Positions 1-7,635 of a stretch of 37,081 nt of DNA are shown in pieces. The stretch comes from Clostridiales bacterium (GTDB lineage Bacteria; Bacillota; Clostridia; Oscillospirales; Oscillospiraceae), in assembly GCA_029010715.1 (NCBI GenBank), contig JAQXKZ010000033.1, positions 1 through 37,081 of the forward strand, given 5' to 3'. Position numbers and translations under genes: made by a program. Under the pieces are notes generated by a model. The model searched no databases, had not been told where the DNA came from, and worked only from the letters and a program-made list of their open reading frames with translations. Position 1 is the first letter of the stretch. Every line of letters starts with the position of its first letter.

Positions 1-35
1 GGCAAATGCCCCCGGCTTTACCGTTAAGGTATAAC

Positions 36-404
36 TTACTTGATTTCGACGGTGGCGCCGACAGCCTCGAGCTGAGCCTTCAGAGCCTCTGCGTCTTCCT
101 TGGAGATGCCTTCCTTGACCTTTGCGGGAACGGCTTCGACCATTGCCTTTGCCTCGGCAAGGCCCAGACCGGTGATACCGCGGATCTCCTTGATGACCTT
201 GATCTTCTCTGCGCCGAAGCTGGTCATGACAACGTCAAACTCGGTCTTCTCTTCAACAGCGGGACCGGCAGCGACAGCGGGGCCGGCAGCAACAGCAGCA
301 GCGGAAACACCGAAGGTGTCCTCCAGAGCATGTACGAGCTCGCTGAGCTCAAGAACGGTAAGGCCTTTGATCTCTTCGATCATGGCAGCGATTTTTTCAC
401 TCAT
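36..404 (-). CDS. rplL: 50S ribosomal protein L7/L12
   Basis: L7/L12 forms the flexible stalk of the large ribosomal subunit that recruits translation factor GTPases. The 122-residue product has the usual layout: an N-terminal dimerisation region, an Ala/Gly/Val-rich hinge (about residues 35-55), and a C-terminal domain with [16 protein letters not shown] and [12 protein letters not shown]. The start is taken at ATG 404 (MSEKIAAM) because GGAGG lies 8 bases upstream; an in-frame ATG at 419 would bury that ribosome binding site inside the gene. It follows rplJ by about 35 bases and should share its transcript. Length and sequence are ordinary for the family. Confidence 0.97.
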   Translation of the reverse strand: MSEKIAAMIEEIKGLTVLELSELVHALEDTFGVSAAAVAAGPAVAAGPAVEEKTEFDVVMTSFGAEKIKVIKEIRGITGLGLAEAKAMVEAVPAKVKEGISKEDAEALKAQLEAVGATVEIK

Positions 405-439
405 TGTATTATCCTCCATTAAAAATCTTTGCTTGCCGT

Positions 440-976
440 TTATTCGGCAGCAGCTTCAGCAGCGCCGGCTTCAAGAGAGCCGCCCTTCTGCTCGAGTATC
501 TGACCGAGACATACGGCCAGGCCGGTGATGGGTGCGATCATGGTGCCCAGAACCTTGGAGTACAGAGCATCCTTGGAAGGCAGAGAAGACATTTCGGCGA
601 TCTCAGCATCGTTGAGGATTTTGCCCTCCATGAAGGCAGCCTTGATGTTGAAACGCTCACCCAGCTTCTTGCTGTAATCGTTGATGATACGGAAAGGAGC
701 GATGGGGTCATTCTCGGCGGTAGCCAGAGAGGTGGTGCCGTTGAGGACGGGGTCGAGGCCGCTCATCCCCAGCTCATCCAGAGCCCTTCTGGTCAGGGTG
801 TTCTTGACAACAGTGTAGTCAACTGCTTCCTTGCGCAGTTCGGTACGAAGAGCGGTATCCTCAGAAACGGTGATTCCCTTGTAATCGACCAGAATACCGG
901 CGCTTGCGCCCTTGATGCGTTCGGCCAGAGCTGCGACTATTGCCTGCTTCTCGCTAAGAACCTTTGCATTTGGCAT
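440..976 (-). CDS. rplJ: 50S ribosomal protein L10
   Basis: L10 anchors the L7/L12 dimers to 23S rRNA at the stalk base and, with L12, represses its own mRNA by binding the leader. The 178-residue protein begins [11 protein letters not shown] and contains the family segments [23 protein letters not shown] and a C-terminal Ala-rich tail. GGAGGTG precedes the ATG at normal spacing. Upstream on the same strand lie an L10 leader, an intrinsic attenuator and a promoter, so rplJ-rplL can be expressed without a preceding rplK-rplA unit; the next gene upstream is sigG. Confidence 0.97.
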   Translation of the reverse strand: MPNAKVLSEKQAIVAALAERIKGASAGILVDYKGITVSEDTALRTELRKEAVDYTVVKNTLTRRALDELGMSGLDPVLNGTTSLATAENDPIAPFRIINDYSKKLGERFNIKAAFMEGKILNDAEIAEMSSLPSKDALYSKVLGTMIAPITGLAVCLGQILEQKGGSLEAGAAEAAAE

Positions 977-1015
977 GTGTGTTTTTCACCTCCACACGAA
1001 TGATAGCACGCTCAT

Positions 1016-1045
1016 AAAGAAAACCCCTGCGTCAGGACGCAAGGG
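1016..1045 (-). terminator. Attenuator hairpin in rplJ leader
   Basis: On the minus strand CCCTTGCGTC and GACGCAGGGG form a 10-bp stem (one G-U) with a 2-base loop, followed by TTTTCTTT. It lies between the L10 leader and the rplJ ribosome binding site, the place of the intrinsic terminator that limits rplJL transcription in Firmicutes. Confidence 0.8.
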
Positions 1046-1135
1046 CACAAAAACAATCATATAATCCATGATATTGTTAATGTCCTCGGCAGGACTTACG
1101 GACCGAGTCCACCTGCTGTCTTTGGAGCGCCATAA
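1046..1135 (-). ncRNA. Ribosomal protein L10 leader
   Basis: The minus strand contains AGACAGCAGGTGG, a GGACTCGGTCC-type helix, and AAGTCCTGCCGAGG, the conserved core of the L10 autoregulatory leader that precedes rplJ in Firmicutes. By family knowledge the L10(L12)4 complex binds this RNA and represses the operon. The boundaries given are approximate. Confidence 0.85.
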
Positions 1136-1136
1136 C

Positions 1137-1165
1137 AATATACCAGACGTTTGCGTGAAAGTCAA
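1137..1165 (-). promoter_or_regulatory. SigA-type promoter of rplJ-rplL
   Basis: On the minus strand TTGACT (1165-1160) and TATATT (1142-1137) are separated by 17 bases. The predicted start falls a few bases before the L10 leader, which makes the leader the 5' end of the transcript. Confidence 0.75.
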
Positions 1166-1191
1166 GCTTTCTCTGTGATTTTTTGGATTTT

Positions 1192-1989
1192 TCAGGCTGT
1201 GATATTCTTTTTTATCTGACTGATGGCATTCTTTTCAAGCCGCGAGACCTGAGCCTGGGAGATTCCGACCTCCTTTGCGACCTCCATCTGAGTCCGGCCG
1301 TCGTAAAAGCGCAGGGCGAGGATATGCTTTTCACGGCTGTCCAGACGCTTGACGGCCTCCTCCAGAGCTATTTGCTCGAGCCACTGCTCGTCGGTATTCC
1401 TGCTGTCGCCGATCTGGTCCATGACGCAGGCGCTCTCGCCGCCGTCGCTGTACACCGGGTCGTACAGTGACACGGGGTCGCTGATGGCTTCCATGGCAAA
1501 GACAACGTCCTGCCGCGCTATGCCCAACTCTCTGGCAATGGCCTCGACGTCAGGCTCCCTGCCGCCTGCGGCCGTGAGGCGCTCTTTCGCCTGCAGGACC
1601 TTATAGGCGGTGTCACGCATGGACCGCGACACGCGTATGGCGCTGTGATCGCGCAGGAAACGTCTCAGTTCTCCGGCTATCATCGGCACGCCATAGGTGG
1701 AAAACTGCACGTTCTGGTTCAGGTCAAAGCAGTCGACCGCCTTTATAAGTCCTATGCAGCCGACCTGAAACAGATCGTCCATGCTCTCGCCGCGTCCGAC
1801 AAACTTCTGAATGACCGATAAAACCAGCCGGAGATTTCCGGAGATCAGTTCCTCTCTGGCGGCGGCATCGCCGTCTCTGGCCCGTTCAAGCAGGGCGCGC
1901 GTCTCGCCGGCCTTCAGCACCGGGAGTCTGGACGTGTTTACCCCGCATATCTCTACCTTTCCCTGTATGACCGTCACTCCCTTTTTCAT
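1192..1989 (-). CDS. sigG: RNA polymerase sporulation sigma factor SigG
   Basis: SigG directs late forespore transcription after engulfment. The 265-residue protein carries the SigG-specific N-terminal stretch KVEICGVNTSRLPVLK. Region 2 follows (NLRLVLSVIQKF, DDLFQVGCIGLIKAVD, FSTYGVPMIAGE), then region 3, and a region 4 helix-turn-helix near the C-terminus (TQMEVAKEVGISQAQVSRLEK). ATG 1989 is used, but the N-terminus is uncertain: no strong Shine-Dalgarno sequence precedes it, and a GTG at 1977 is possible. A SigF-like promoter lies about 33 bases upstream. Placement next to rplJL, rather than beside sigE/spoIIGA, differs from Bacillus. Confidence 0.93.
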   Translation of the reverse strand: MKKGVTVIQGKVEICGVNTSRLPVLKAGETRALLERARDGDAAAREELISGNLRLVLSVIQKFVGRGESMDDLFQVGCIGLIKAVDCFDLNQNVQFSTYGVPMIAGELRRFLRDHSAIRVSRSMRDTAYKVLQAKERLTAAGGREPDVEAIARELGIARQDVVFAMEAISDPVSLYDPVYSDGGESACVMDQIGDSRNTDEQWLEQIALEEAVKRLDSREKHILALRFYDGRTQMEVAKEVGISQAQVSRLEKNAISQIKKNITA

Positions 1990-2028
1990 TCAGATCGCGC
2001 ATCTGCGGGACCTTTTTCAGAGTGTGGT

Positions 2029-2058
2029 TATTATTTCCCCGGATGGGAAATTTGATAC
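2029..2058 (-). promoter_or_regulatory. Probable SigF-dependent promoter of sigG
   Basis: On the minus strand GTATC (2058-2054) is followed after 15 bases by GGAAATAATA (2038-2029). This fits the forespore SigF pattern GYATA, then about 15 bases, then GGnnAnAnTn, with one mismatch in the -35. SigF control of sigG is established in Bacillus subtilis. Confidence 0.6.
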
Positions 2059-2122
2059 GCGCCCGGCGGCGGATGTGCGCAGGGATGGAGCGCGGCCGCT
2101 TTCATGATCCTGTATTTTCTGC

Positions 2123-2151
2123 TTGTGCGCGTGTATTTCATGTGTTAAACT
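2123..2151 (+). promoter_or_regulatory. Possible promoter of folT
   Basis: TTGTGC (2123-2128), 17 bases, TAAACT (2146-2151). The -10 is imperfect. It would give a leader of about 97 bases that contains the hairpin at 2191-2218. Confidence 0.4.
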
Positions 2152-2190
2152 GTGAGCATAATGCATATAAGCTTACGCACTACAAACCGT

Positions 2191-2218
2191 GCAGCGGACA
2201 CCTGGCTGTGTCCGCTGC
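2191..2218 (+). promoter_or_regulatory. Strong hairpin in folT leader
   Basis: GCAGCGGACAC and GTGTCCGCTGC form a perfect 11-bp stem with a 6-base loop. No T-run follows on either strand, so it is not a standard terminator. It ends about 36 bases before the folT start. It does not match the tetrahydrofolate riboswitch consensus as I remember it. Function unknown. Confidence 0.5.
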
Positions 2219-2254
2219 ATATACGCATATAAAAAGAAAGGCGGATGATCCAAC

Positions 2255-2767
2255 TTGAAAATTACAACACAGAAGCTCGCCGTGTCGGCGCTGCTCATAA
2301 CGGCAAATGTGCTTTTGACAAGGGTACTGGCTATTAACACGCCGATCATGAAGATAGGCTTCGGCTTTGCCGCGGTCGCGCTCTGCGCGATGCTCTACGG
2401 TCCTCTCTGGTCGATGCTGGTCGCGGCCTTCGGCGATTTTTTCGGTGCGCTGATATTTCCGACCGGGGCATACTTCCCCGGCTTTACCCTGACAGCGGCC
2501 ATGACAGGTCTTATCTTCGGGCTTTGCCTTTACAAGCGTGAAAACACCTGGCTGCCTCCGCTCACGGCCGCCGCGGCAAACTGCGTGATAGTGTCCTTTC
2601 TGCTGAACACCGCGATGATATCCCTGGTCAGCGGCGCGGAGTATACCGTACTTCTGGCCACACGCTCCATACAGCTTATAGTCATGCTGCCGGTGCAGGC
2701 AGTTACGCTGCTGTTTCTGACAAAATCACGCTTCATACAGTCTCAGGTGCAGTGCCGGAGGGTTTAG
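2255..2767 (+). CDS. folT: Folate-family ECF transporter S component
   Basis: This is predicted to be the membrane substrate-binding subunit of an energy-coupling factor importer for folates; the shared EcfA-EcfA'-EcfT module is not in the window. The 170-residue protein is strongly hydrophobic with about five to six membrane segments. It has the FolT-family segments MKIGFGFAAVAL, LYGPLWSMLVAAFGD and FPTGAYFPGFTLT. The start is TTG 2255, preceded by AAAGGCGG at about 10 bases. It is transcribed divergently from sigG and converges on kdgK across a shared terminator. Folate specificity follows from the family match and has not been shown. Confidence 0.85.
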   Translation: MKITTQKLAVSALLITANVLLTRVLAINTPIMKIGFGFAAVALCAMLYGPLWSMLVAAFGDFFGALIFPTGAYFPGFTLTAAMTGLIFGLCLYKRENTWLPPLTAAAANCVIVSFLLNTAMISLVSGAEYTVLLATRSIQLIVMLPVQAVTLLFLTKSRFIQSQVQCRRV

Positions 2768-2800
2768 CGGCTTCCGGCCGCCCGTCCACAAGCAAGACTA

Positions 2801-2829
2801 AAGCCTGCCTCTTATGAGGCAGGCTTTTC
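2801..2829. terminator. Bidirectional terminator between folT and kdgK
   Basis: AAGCCTGCCTC and GAGGCAGGCTT form an 11-bp stem with loop TTAT. T-rich sequence follows on the plus side and A-rich sequence precedes it. It sits between convergent genes. Confidence 0.85.
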
Positions 2830-2864
2830 TGCATTAATGTATGGGTTTCAGCTTCGGGCCGCGC

Positions 2865-3890
2865 TCATCTCTGGACTCTGCCGGTGCCGTCGCCGCCCAT
2901 GAGCTTTTCCACATCGGATACGCCCACGCGGTTGAAATCGCCGAGGATGCTGTGCTTCAGGCAGGAGGCCGCGACCGCGAACTCCAGAGCCTGCTGTTTG
3001 CTTTCATATTTATTCAGACCGTAAATCAGGCCGCCGGCAAAGCTGTCGCCGCCTCCGACACGGTCAACAATGTCGCGGATGTCATAGCGTCTGGATTCGA
3101 AGAAGTTCTCGCCGTCGTTAAGGCAAGCGGCCCAGCCGTTCCAGTCGGCACTTTTGGATTCACGCAGGGTGATGGCAATCATCTTCATGTTGGGGTACGC
3201 GGCCAGGACCTTATCGCCGAGGGCCTTGTACTTGCTGCGGTCCAGTTCGCCGGATTCGACATTCACATCGGCGGTAATTTCAAGGGACTTCTGTACGTCC
3301 TCTTCGTTTGCAATGGCGATATCGACATATTCTGCGATCTCACGCATGACCTCGGCGGCGCGCACGCCGTACTTCCAGAGGTTTTTGCGGTAGTTCAGGT
3401 CACAGGAAACGGTTATGCCGCGCTTTTTGGCTTCCCTGACAGACTCGAGGGACAGGTCCTTCGCGCTCTCTGAAATGGCCGGAGTGATGCCGGTGATGTG
3501 GAACCAACCGACGCCCTCGAAGGCCTTGTCCCAGTCGATATCGCCGGGCTTGGCAAGAGCCGCCGATGAATACTCGCGGTCGTATACGACCTTGCTGGGA
3601 AGCTGGTTCGCGCCCGGCTCCAGATAGTAAATTCCCATACGGCCGGGGCCGCGGAGGATACGGGTGGTGTCCACGCCGAATCTGCGCAGTTCCCTGACAC
3701 ACTCGTCAGCGATAGGGTTGGAGGGCAGTACGGTCAGGTAAGCGGCGTCCATGCCGTAGTTTGCCAGAGAGACGGCAACATTAGCCTCGCCGCCGCCGAA
3801 GGTGGCCTCGAGCACCGGACTCTGGAAGAAGCGTTCCATGCCGGGGGCCTTGAGTCTGAGCATAATTTCGCCAAAAGTAAGAACTTTCAT
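2865..3890 (-). CDS. kdgK: 2-dehydro-3-deoxygluconokinase (PfkB family)
   Basis: KdgK phosphorylates 2-keto-3-deoxygluconate with ATP to KDPG in the cytoplasmic breakdown of hexuronates. The 341-residue protein has the PfkB fold marks: FGEIMLRL at the N-terminus, the [13 protein letters not shown] motif near residues 31-43, and the C-terminal GGGDSFAGG signature, whose Asp282 is the expected catalytic base. AGGAGG precedes the ATG. It lies 15 bases downstream of kdgA, so the KDPG aldolase and the kinase that feeds it are co-transcribed. The operator and promoter lie upstream of kdgA. Confidence 0.93.
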   Translation of the reverse strand: MKVLTFGEIMLRLKAPGMERFFQSPVLEATFGGGEANVAVSLANYGMDAAYLTVLPSNPIADECVRELRRFGVDTTRILRGPGRMGIYYLEPGANQLPSKVVYDREYSSAALAKPGDIDWDKAFEGVGWFHITGITPAISESAKDLSLESVREAKKRGITVSCDLNYRKNLWKYGVRAAEVMREIAEYVDIAIANEEDVQKSLEITADVNVESGELDRSKYKALGDKVLAAYPNMKMIAITLRESKSADWNGWAACLNDGENFFESRRYDIRDIVDRVGGGDSFAGGLIYGLNKYESKQQALEFAVAASCLKHSILGDFNRVGVSDVEKLMGGDGTGRVQR

Positions 3891-3905
3891 CTGTTTATCC
3901 TCCTT

Positions 3906-4859
3906 TTATTTCTGAAGCAGATGCACGGCAAAGCCGCCGATCTCGTTTTTCAGATACACTGCCTTGATATTGTCCGGGTCTTTGACGGTGCTCATATCAA
4001 ATTCATAGCCGCGGCGTTCCATCTCCGCCATTGCGGGAAGCATCTTGTTGGTGCGGATGGCGATGTGACCGTTGGTGCCCTTGAACATGGTCTTCATTAC
4101 CTCAATGCCGGGAGACGCGAAATTGGACGAGTTGCCGGTCTTTGTGGCAAAACCGAAAACATCGTTGAAGGCCTTGCATACATCCATAGATGCAGCGGCG
4201 TCAGGGCAGTTGATGCCGACATGGGCGACCTCAAAGCCGAGCAGGATACTGCGGGCTTCCCTGCACAGCCCGGTGATCCTGTCAAAGTTGCCGGCGGCAA
4301 TATCGGCCTTCGGACAGATCCAGCTGCCGCCGACGGCATGGATATGCTTTGACGAGATAAACTCGGCGAGGTTGTGCGCATTGACTCCGCCGGTGGGGAT
4401 AAACTTCACATCACCGAAGGGGCCGGCCAGAGCTTTGATTGCGTCCAGACCGCCGTAAACATTTGCGGGAAAAAACTTGAGGACCTTAAGGCCGTGCCTG
4501 AGCGCCATCATGATCTCTGTAGGAGTGACGCAGCCGGGAGTAACGGCAACACCGTTGTCGCAGCACCAGGAGACAACTTCTTCATCGTAGCCGGGGGATA
4601 CGATGAACTTAGCGCCGCAGGCGACAGCCAGCTTGCACTGCTCAAGCGTGATGACGGTGCCGGCTCCGACGAGCATATCGGGGCATTCCCCGGCGACGGC
4701 TCTGATGGAATCGGCGGCAGCGGCGGTACGGAAGGTAATCTCCATAACGTCGATCCCGCCGGCAAGCATCGCCCTGGCGGTGGGGACAGCGTCCCCGGCG
4801 TCCTCGAGGACTACCACGGGGACTACGCCGGACCGGGCAAGTCTTTTCAATACATCCAT
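3906..4859 (-). CDS. kdgA: KDPG/KHG aldolase fused to a VOC-like domain
   Basis: Residues 1-208 are a class I KDPG aldolase, splitting 2-keto-3-deoxy-6-phosphogluconate to pyruvate and glyceraldehyde 3-phosphate. Visible marks are Glu40 in MEITFRT, GAGTV, the Schiff-base Lys128 in KVLKFFPA, and IPTGGV. The stand-alone enzyme is about 205-215 residues. Here about 109 residues are added (209-317), beginning FEVAHVGINCPD and ending IGGFAVHLLQK, which look like a vicinal-oxygen-chelate (glyoxalase-like) fold. No stop or frameshift separates the two halves. The role of the extra domain is unknown; similar long aldolases occur in Clostridia as far as I recall. A promoter and LacI-type operator precede the gene. 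Confidence 0.92.
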   Translation of the reverse strand: MDVLKRLARSGVVPVVVLEDAGDAVPTARAMLAGGIDVMEITFRTAAAADSIRAVAGECPDMLVGAGTVITLEQCKLAVACGAKFIVSPGYDEEVVSWCCDNGVAVTPGCVTPTEIMMALRHGLKVLKFFPANVYGGLDAIKALAGPFGDVKFIPTGGVNAHNLAEFISSKHIHAVGGSWICPKADIAAGNFDRITGLCREARSILLGFEVAHVGINCPDAAASMDVCKAFNDVFGFATKTGNSSNFASPGIEVMKTMFKGTNGHIAIRTNKMLPAMAEMERRGYEFDMSTVKDPDNIKAVYLKNEIGGFAVHLLQK

Positions 4860-4950
4860 TTCTTTATTCCTCCTGTAGTGGTTTTATATTGATACCGTCG
4901 GCCGGCAGGGACGCGCTGTCAGACCTGTGCGCTCCCGGGGTCCGGCGGCA

Positions 4951-4979
4951 ATATGCAAAGACGTCGCTTCGTTTGTAAA
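4951..4979 (-). promoter_or_regulatory. Promoter of kdgA-kdgK
   Basis: On the minus strand TTTACA (4979-4974), 17 bases, GCATAT (4956-4951); CATATT with 18-base spacing is an alternative. The -35 overlaps the operator palindrome at 4977-4986. Confidence 0.55.
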
Positions 4980-4987
4980 CCGGTTTC
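4974..4987. promoter_or_regulatory. LacI-family operator upstream of kdgA
   Basis: The perfect palindrome AAACCGGTTT (4977-4986) sits in TGTAAACCGGTTTC and overlaps the kdgA -35. A near copy lies over the -35 of the regulator gene. The CCGG-centred A/T-flanked palindrome is typical of LacI-family sites. Confidence 0.7.
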
Positions 4988-5000
4988 TATATTGCAAACA

Positions 5001-5027
5001 GAAAATCGCCGCAACCTGAGCGGCTTT
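5001..5027 (-). terminator. Weak terminator after the lacI-type gene
   Basis: On the minus strand GCCGC and GCGGC form a short stem with a 7-base loop, followed by GATTTTCTGTTT. The stem is only 5 bp, so leakage into kdgA is likely. Confidence 0.45.
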
Positions 5028-5043
5028 ATATGCGGGAGCCGGT

Positions 5044-6093
5044 TCAAGCTTCGGGTCCCGGTGTGGAATCTCTGACGATGAGGGAACCGGGCAGCTCTAT
5101 AGTGACTGCCGGGGATTCGTCCTGACGTTTTCCGTTTATGCGTTCAAGCAGCAGCGACGCCGCTTTCGCGCCGATGCCGGCGCTGTCCATTGTGACGGCT
5201 GTGATACTGGGCTCGGCTATCTGCAGCCAATCCCAGTCATCAAAGGTGCACAGGCCCAAATAGCGGCCGGCCCTCATGCCCAGAGCTTTGAGCGCGATAA
5301 GGACGCGCTGGGCCGTAGTGCCGTTGGCGGCAAGAATCGCGATACGCTCATCGGGATACTTCCCGCGGAAGCGCTTCACACACTCTTCCCCGCTCACCTT
5401 TCCGTCTCCGGTAAGCTCATATATCTCGGGCTCGATACCGGCGGGTGCGAAGTCCTTGACCGCCCGGGCATAGCCCATGCAGCGAAGACGTCTCGGTGAA
5501 ATACTGCCTATCGTCTCCGAGAAGAACGCGACTCTGGTATATCCCTGCGCGAACAAAAAGCGGGTGGCGCAGGCCGCGCTGTCCTGATTGGTGCTGCTGA
5601 CCGTGTCCATGAGTCCCTGCTTCATCAGCGCACGGTCAGCCAGAACCGTCGGTACGCCTCTGGCCTGAAGGCCGAGCAGAAACTCGTCGTTGCCGCCGCA
5701 GGTGTTGATGATAAGCCCGTCCACGCGGTTTTCAAGGAAGCCCTGAACGGCGCGTTTCTCACGTTTGACGCTTTCACGGCTGTCGGCAAACAGGACCTGA
5801 TACCCAGCCTCCTCACAGACGGATGTGATACCCTTCAGCAGGAGCGCCGAAAACGGACTGCTTATATCTCCGATCACGCAGCCGATCAGCATGGTCCGGC
5901 TGGATTTGAGCCTCTGTGCGGAGCGGTCCGGACGGTAGTTAAGCTCGGCAATTGTGGCTTCGATCTTCTCCCGTGTCCCGGCTGACATATTCTCATATTT
6001 GCCGTTGAGAAAACGGGAGATCGTGGTCTTTGAAACGCCGCAGTAATCCGCGACCTGGTTTATCGTTACTCTCTTTTCAGCTTGTGTATTCAT
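5044..6093 (-). CDS. LacI-family transcriptional regulator (probable KdgR-like)
   Basis: This is a 349-residue LacI/GalR repressor. Residues about 9-29 form the helix-turn-helix (VTINQVADYCGVSKTTISRFL), followed by a hinge helix (YRPDRSAQRLKS) and a periplasmic-binding-type effector domain. I start it at ATG 6093 (MNTQAEKRV). A longer reading from ATG 6177 would begin only about 5 bases after the predicted transcription start and adds sequence unlike the family. The gene is upstream of kdgA-kdgK in the same direction. Both units carry the same CCGG-centred operator over their -35, pointing to autoregulation and control of ketodeoxygluconate catabolism. The effector is inferred to be KDG or a related sugar acid. 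Confidence 0.9.
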   Translation of the reverse strand: MNTQAEKRVTINQVADYCGVSKTTISRFLNGKYENMSAGTREKIEATIAELNYRPDRSAQRLKSSRTMLIGCVIGDISSPFSALLLKGITSVCEEAGYQVLFADSRESVKREKRAVQGFLENRVDGLIINTCGGNDEFLLGLQARGVPTVLADRALMKQGLMDTVSSTNQDSAACATRFLFAQGYTRVAFFSETIGSISPRRLRCMGYARAVKDFAPAGIEPEIYELTGDGKVSGEECVKRFRGKYPDERIAILAANGTTAQRVLIALKALGMRAGRYLGLCTFDDWDWLQIAEPSITAVTMDSAGIGAKAASLLLERINGKRQDESPAVTIELPGSLIVRDSTPGPEA

Positions 6094-6188
6094 TCTGATC
6101 CCAACATATCGGGGCAGCACCGCGCAATCCCGCAAAAGCGGCCGCCGAAGGATGATCCTGCGGTATTGCCTCAGCATTTCTCATAAGG

Positions 6189-6217
6189 ATTCTAGCACCC
6201 GGTTTTTTCTTTGTCAA
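6189..6217 (-). promoter_or_regulatory. Promoter of the lacI-type regulator
   Basis: On the minus strand TTGACA (6217-6212), exactly 17 bases, TAGAAT (6194-6189): a near-consensus SigA promoter. Its -35 overlaps the operator at 6216-6223. Confidence 0.8.
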
Positions 6218-6224
6218 CCGGTTT
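6212..6224. promoter_or_regulatory. LacI-family operator upstream of the regulator gene
   Basis: TGTCAACCGGTTT contains the palindrome AACCGGTT (6216-6223). It matches the kdgA operator at almost every base and has the same register relative to the -35, supporting autorepression. Confidence 0.7.
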
Positions 6225-6321
6225 CCTAAAAATGAGCTCACGGCGCGCGGCCATAACGTCACAACCGGCGGAACATATTCCGCCGTCGCGGCGTCAGAGT
6301 TGTCATGGAGGAATTATTTTC

Positions 6322-6349
6322 TTGTAATTCCCCCGGTATATGGTATAAT
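6322..6349 (+). promoter_or_regulatory. Promoter of the aminosugar/glycosylation cassette
   Basis: TTGTAA (6322-6327), 16 bases, TATAAT (6344-6349), with an extended -10 (TGG before TATAAT). The leader of about 75 bases contains a short CAGCA/TGCTG hairpin followed by TTTT near 6380-6395, which could be a weak attenuator. Confidence 0.75.
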
Positions 6350-6431
6350 GCACTTTGAATAAATACAGGTTTAAGCAGCATTTTGCTGTTTTGGCGATGT
6401 TGCCGCTGCGATTTGGAGGTAAAATACAGTA

Positions 6432-7568
6432 ATGATATGCTTTAATGTGCCGCCCTGCACGGGCAACGAGATAAAATATATAAGCGAGGCGATCGCCTCA
6501 CACAAAATATGCGGCGACGGCAATTTTACAAAAAAATGTGACGCCTGGATGGAGCAGCGCTTCAACGCCAAAAAGGTTCTGCTCACCACCAGCGGCAGCA
6601 CCGCGCTCGACATGGCGGCGCTCATGTGCGGCTTTGAGCCGGGCGACGAGGTCATTCTCCCCAGCTTTACCTTCTCCAGCACCGCTAACGCCTTTGTTCT
6701 CGCCGGCGCCAAGCTTGTGTTCGTCGACGTACGTCCCGACACGATGAATATGGACGAGAAGCTCATCGAGGCCGCAATTACCGACAGGACCAGAGCCGTC
6801 TGCGTTATGCACTACGCCGGCGTCGCCTGCGAGATGGACACGATAATGGACATTGCCCGCCGTCACAATCTGCTTGTCGTGGAGGACGCCGCTCAGGGCG
6901 TCATGAGCAGCTACAAGGGCAGAACCCTCGGCACGATCGGCGATTTTGGCTGCTATTCCTTTCACGAGACAAAGAACTACTCCATGGGCGAGGGCGGCGC
7001 GATAGTCATAAACAACCCCGATTATATCGAGAAGGCCGAAATACTGCGCGAGAAGGGCACCGACCGCGCCAGATTCTTCCGCGGCCAGGTCGACAAATAC
7101 ACATGGGTCGACTTCGGCGACAGCTATCTGCCCAGCGAGCTCAACGCGGCATACCTCTGGGCTCAGCTTGAAATGGCGGACGAGATAAACAACGACCGCC
7201 TGCACAGCTGGCACGAGTACAACGAGGCTTTCCGGCCGCTGCGCGAAAAGGGCAGGCTTGAACTGCCGGTCATCCCTGATGGCTGCGTACACAACGCGCA
7301 CATGTACTACATTAAATGCAGGGATCTCGCCGAACGCACCGCGCTCATAAGCTTCCTGAAGCAGCGGGACATACTCGCCGTATTCCATTACGTTCCCCTG
7401 CATTCCGCTCCTGCGGGCGTCCGCTTCGGCCGCTTCGCCGGAGAGGACAGGTACACCACGAGTGAATCCGACAGGCTTGTCCGTCTGCCGATGTACTATA
7501 AGCTGACCGAAGAGGACAGAAACAGAGTCATCGCGGCTGTCAGGGAATTCTACGGTGAGATCGGCTGA
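6432..7568 (+). CDS. wecE: dTDP-4-amino-4,6-dideoxygalactose transaminase (WecE/RffA type)
   Basis: This is a PLP-dependent sugar aminotransferase (DegT/DnrJ/EryC1 superfamily) closest in feel to WecE/RffA, which converts dTDP-4-keto-6-deoxyglucose to dTDP-4-amino-4,6-dideoxygalactose using glutamate. The 378 residues match that family's length. Visible marks are TSGSTALDMAAL (residues 53-64, phosphate cup), Asp152 in VEDAAQG, and the PLP lysine Lys181 in SFHETKNYSMGEGG. GGAGG lies 12 bases before the ATG. It is the first gene of the cassette. No rmlA/rmlB homologue is in the window, so the keto-sugar must come from elsewhere. The exact sugar is inferred. Confidence 0.88.
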   Translation: MICFNVPPCTGNEIKYISEAIASHKICGDGNFTKKCDAWMEQRFNAKKVLLTTSGSTALDMAALMCGFEPGDEVILPSFTFSSTANAFVLAGAKLVFVDVRPDTMNMDEKLIEAAITDRTRAVCVMHYAGVACEMDTIMDIARRHNLLVVEDAAQGVMSSYKGRTLGTIGDFGCYSFHETKNYSMGEGGAIVINNPDYIEKAEILREKGTDRARFFRGQVDKYTWVDFGDSYLPSELNAAYLWAQLEMADEINNDRLHSWHEYNEAFRPLREKGRLELPVIPDGCVHNAHMYYIKCRDLAERTALISFLKQRDILAVFHYVPLHSAPAGVRFGRFAGEDRYTTSESDRLVRLPMYYKLTEEDRNRVIAAVREFYGEIG

Positions 7569-7635
7569 CACGGCGCTTCTCCGAAGTCCGCGGCATCGTT
7601 TCTCCGGTCTATAATCAGTTAGGAGGGCTGTTTTA

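Noticed and set aside
2158-2254. Tetrahydrofolate riboswitch before folT
   Set aside because: A hairpin is present, but the conserved core of that riboswitch is not recognisable.
6094-6177. N-terminal extension of the LacI-type regulator
   Set aside because: It would start about 5 bases after the predicted transcription start and lacks similarity to the family N-terminus; MNTQ at 6093 leads directly into the helix-turn-helix.
6498-7571. 357-codon open frame antisense to the WecE-type gene
   Set aside because: Shadow of a clear gene; no ribosome binding site and no recognisable domain.
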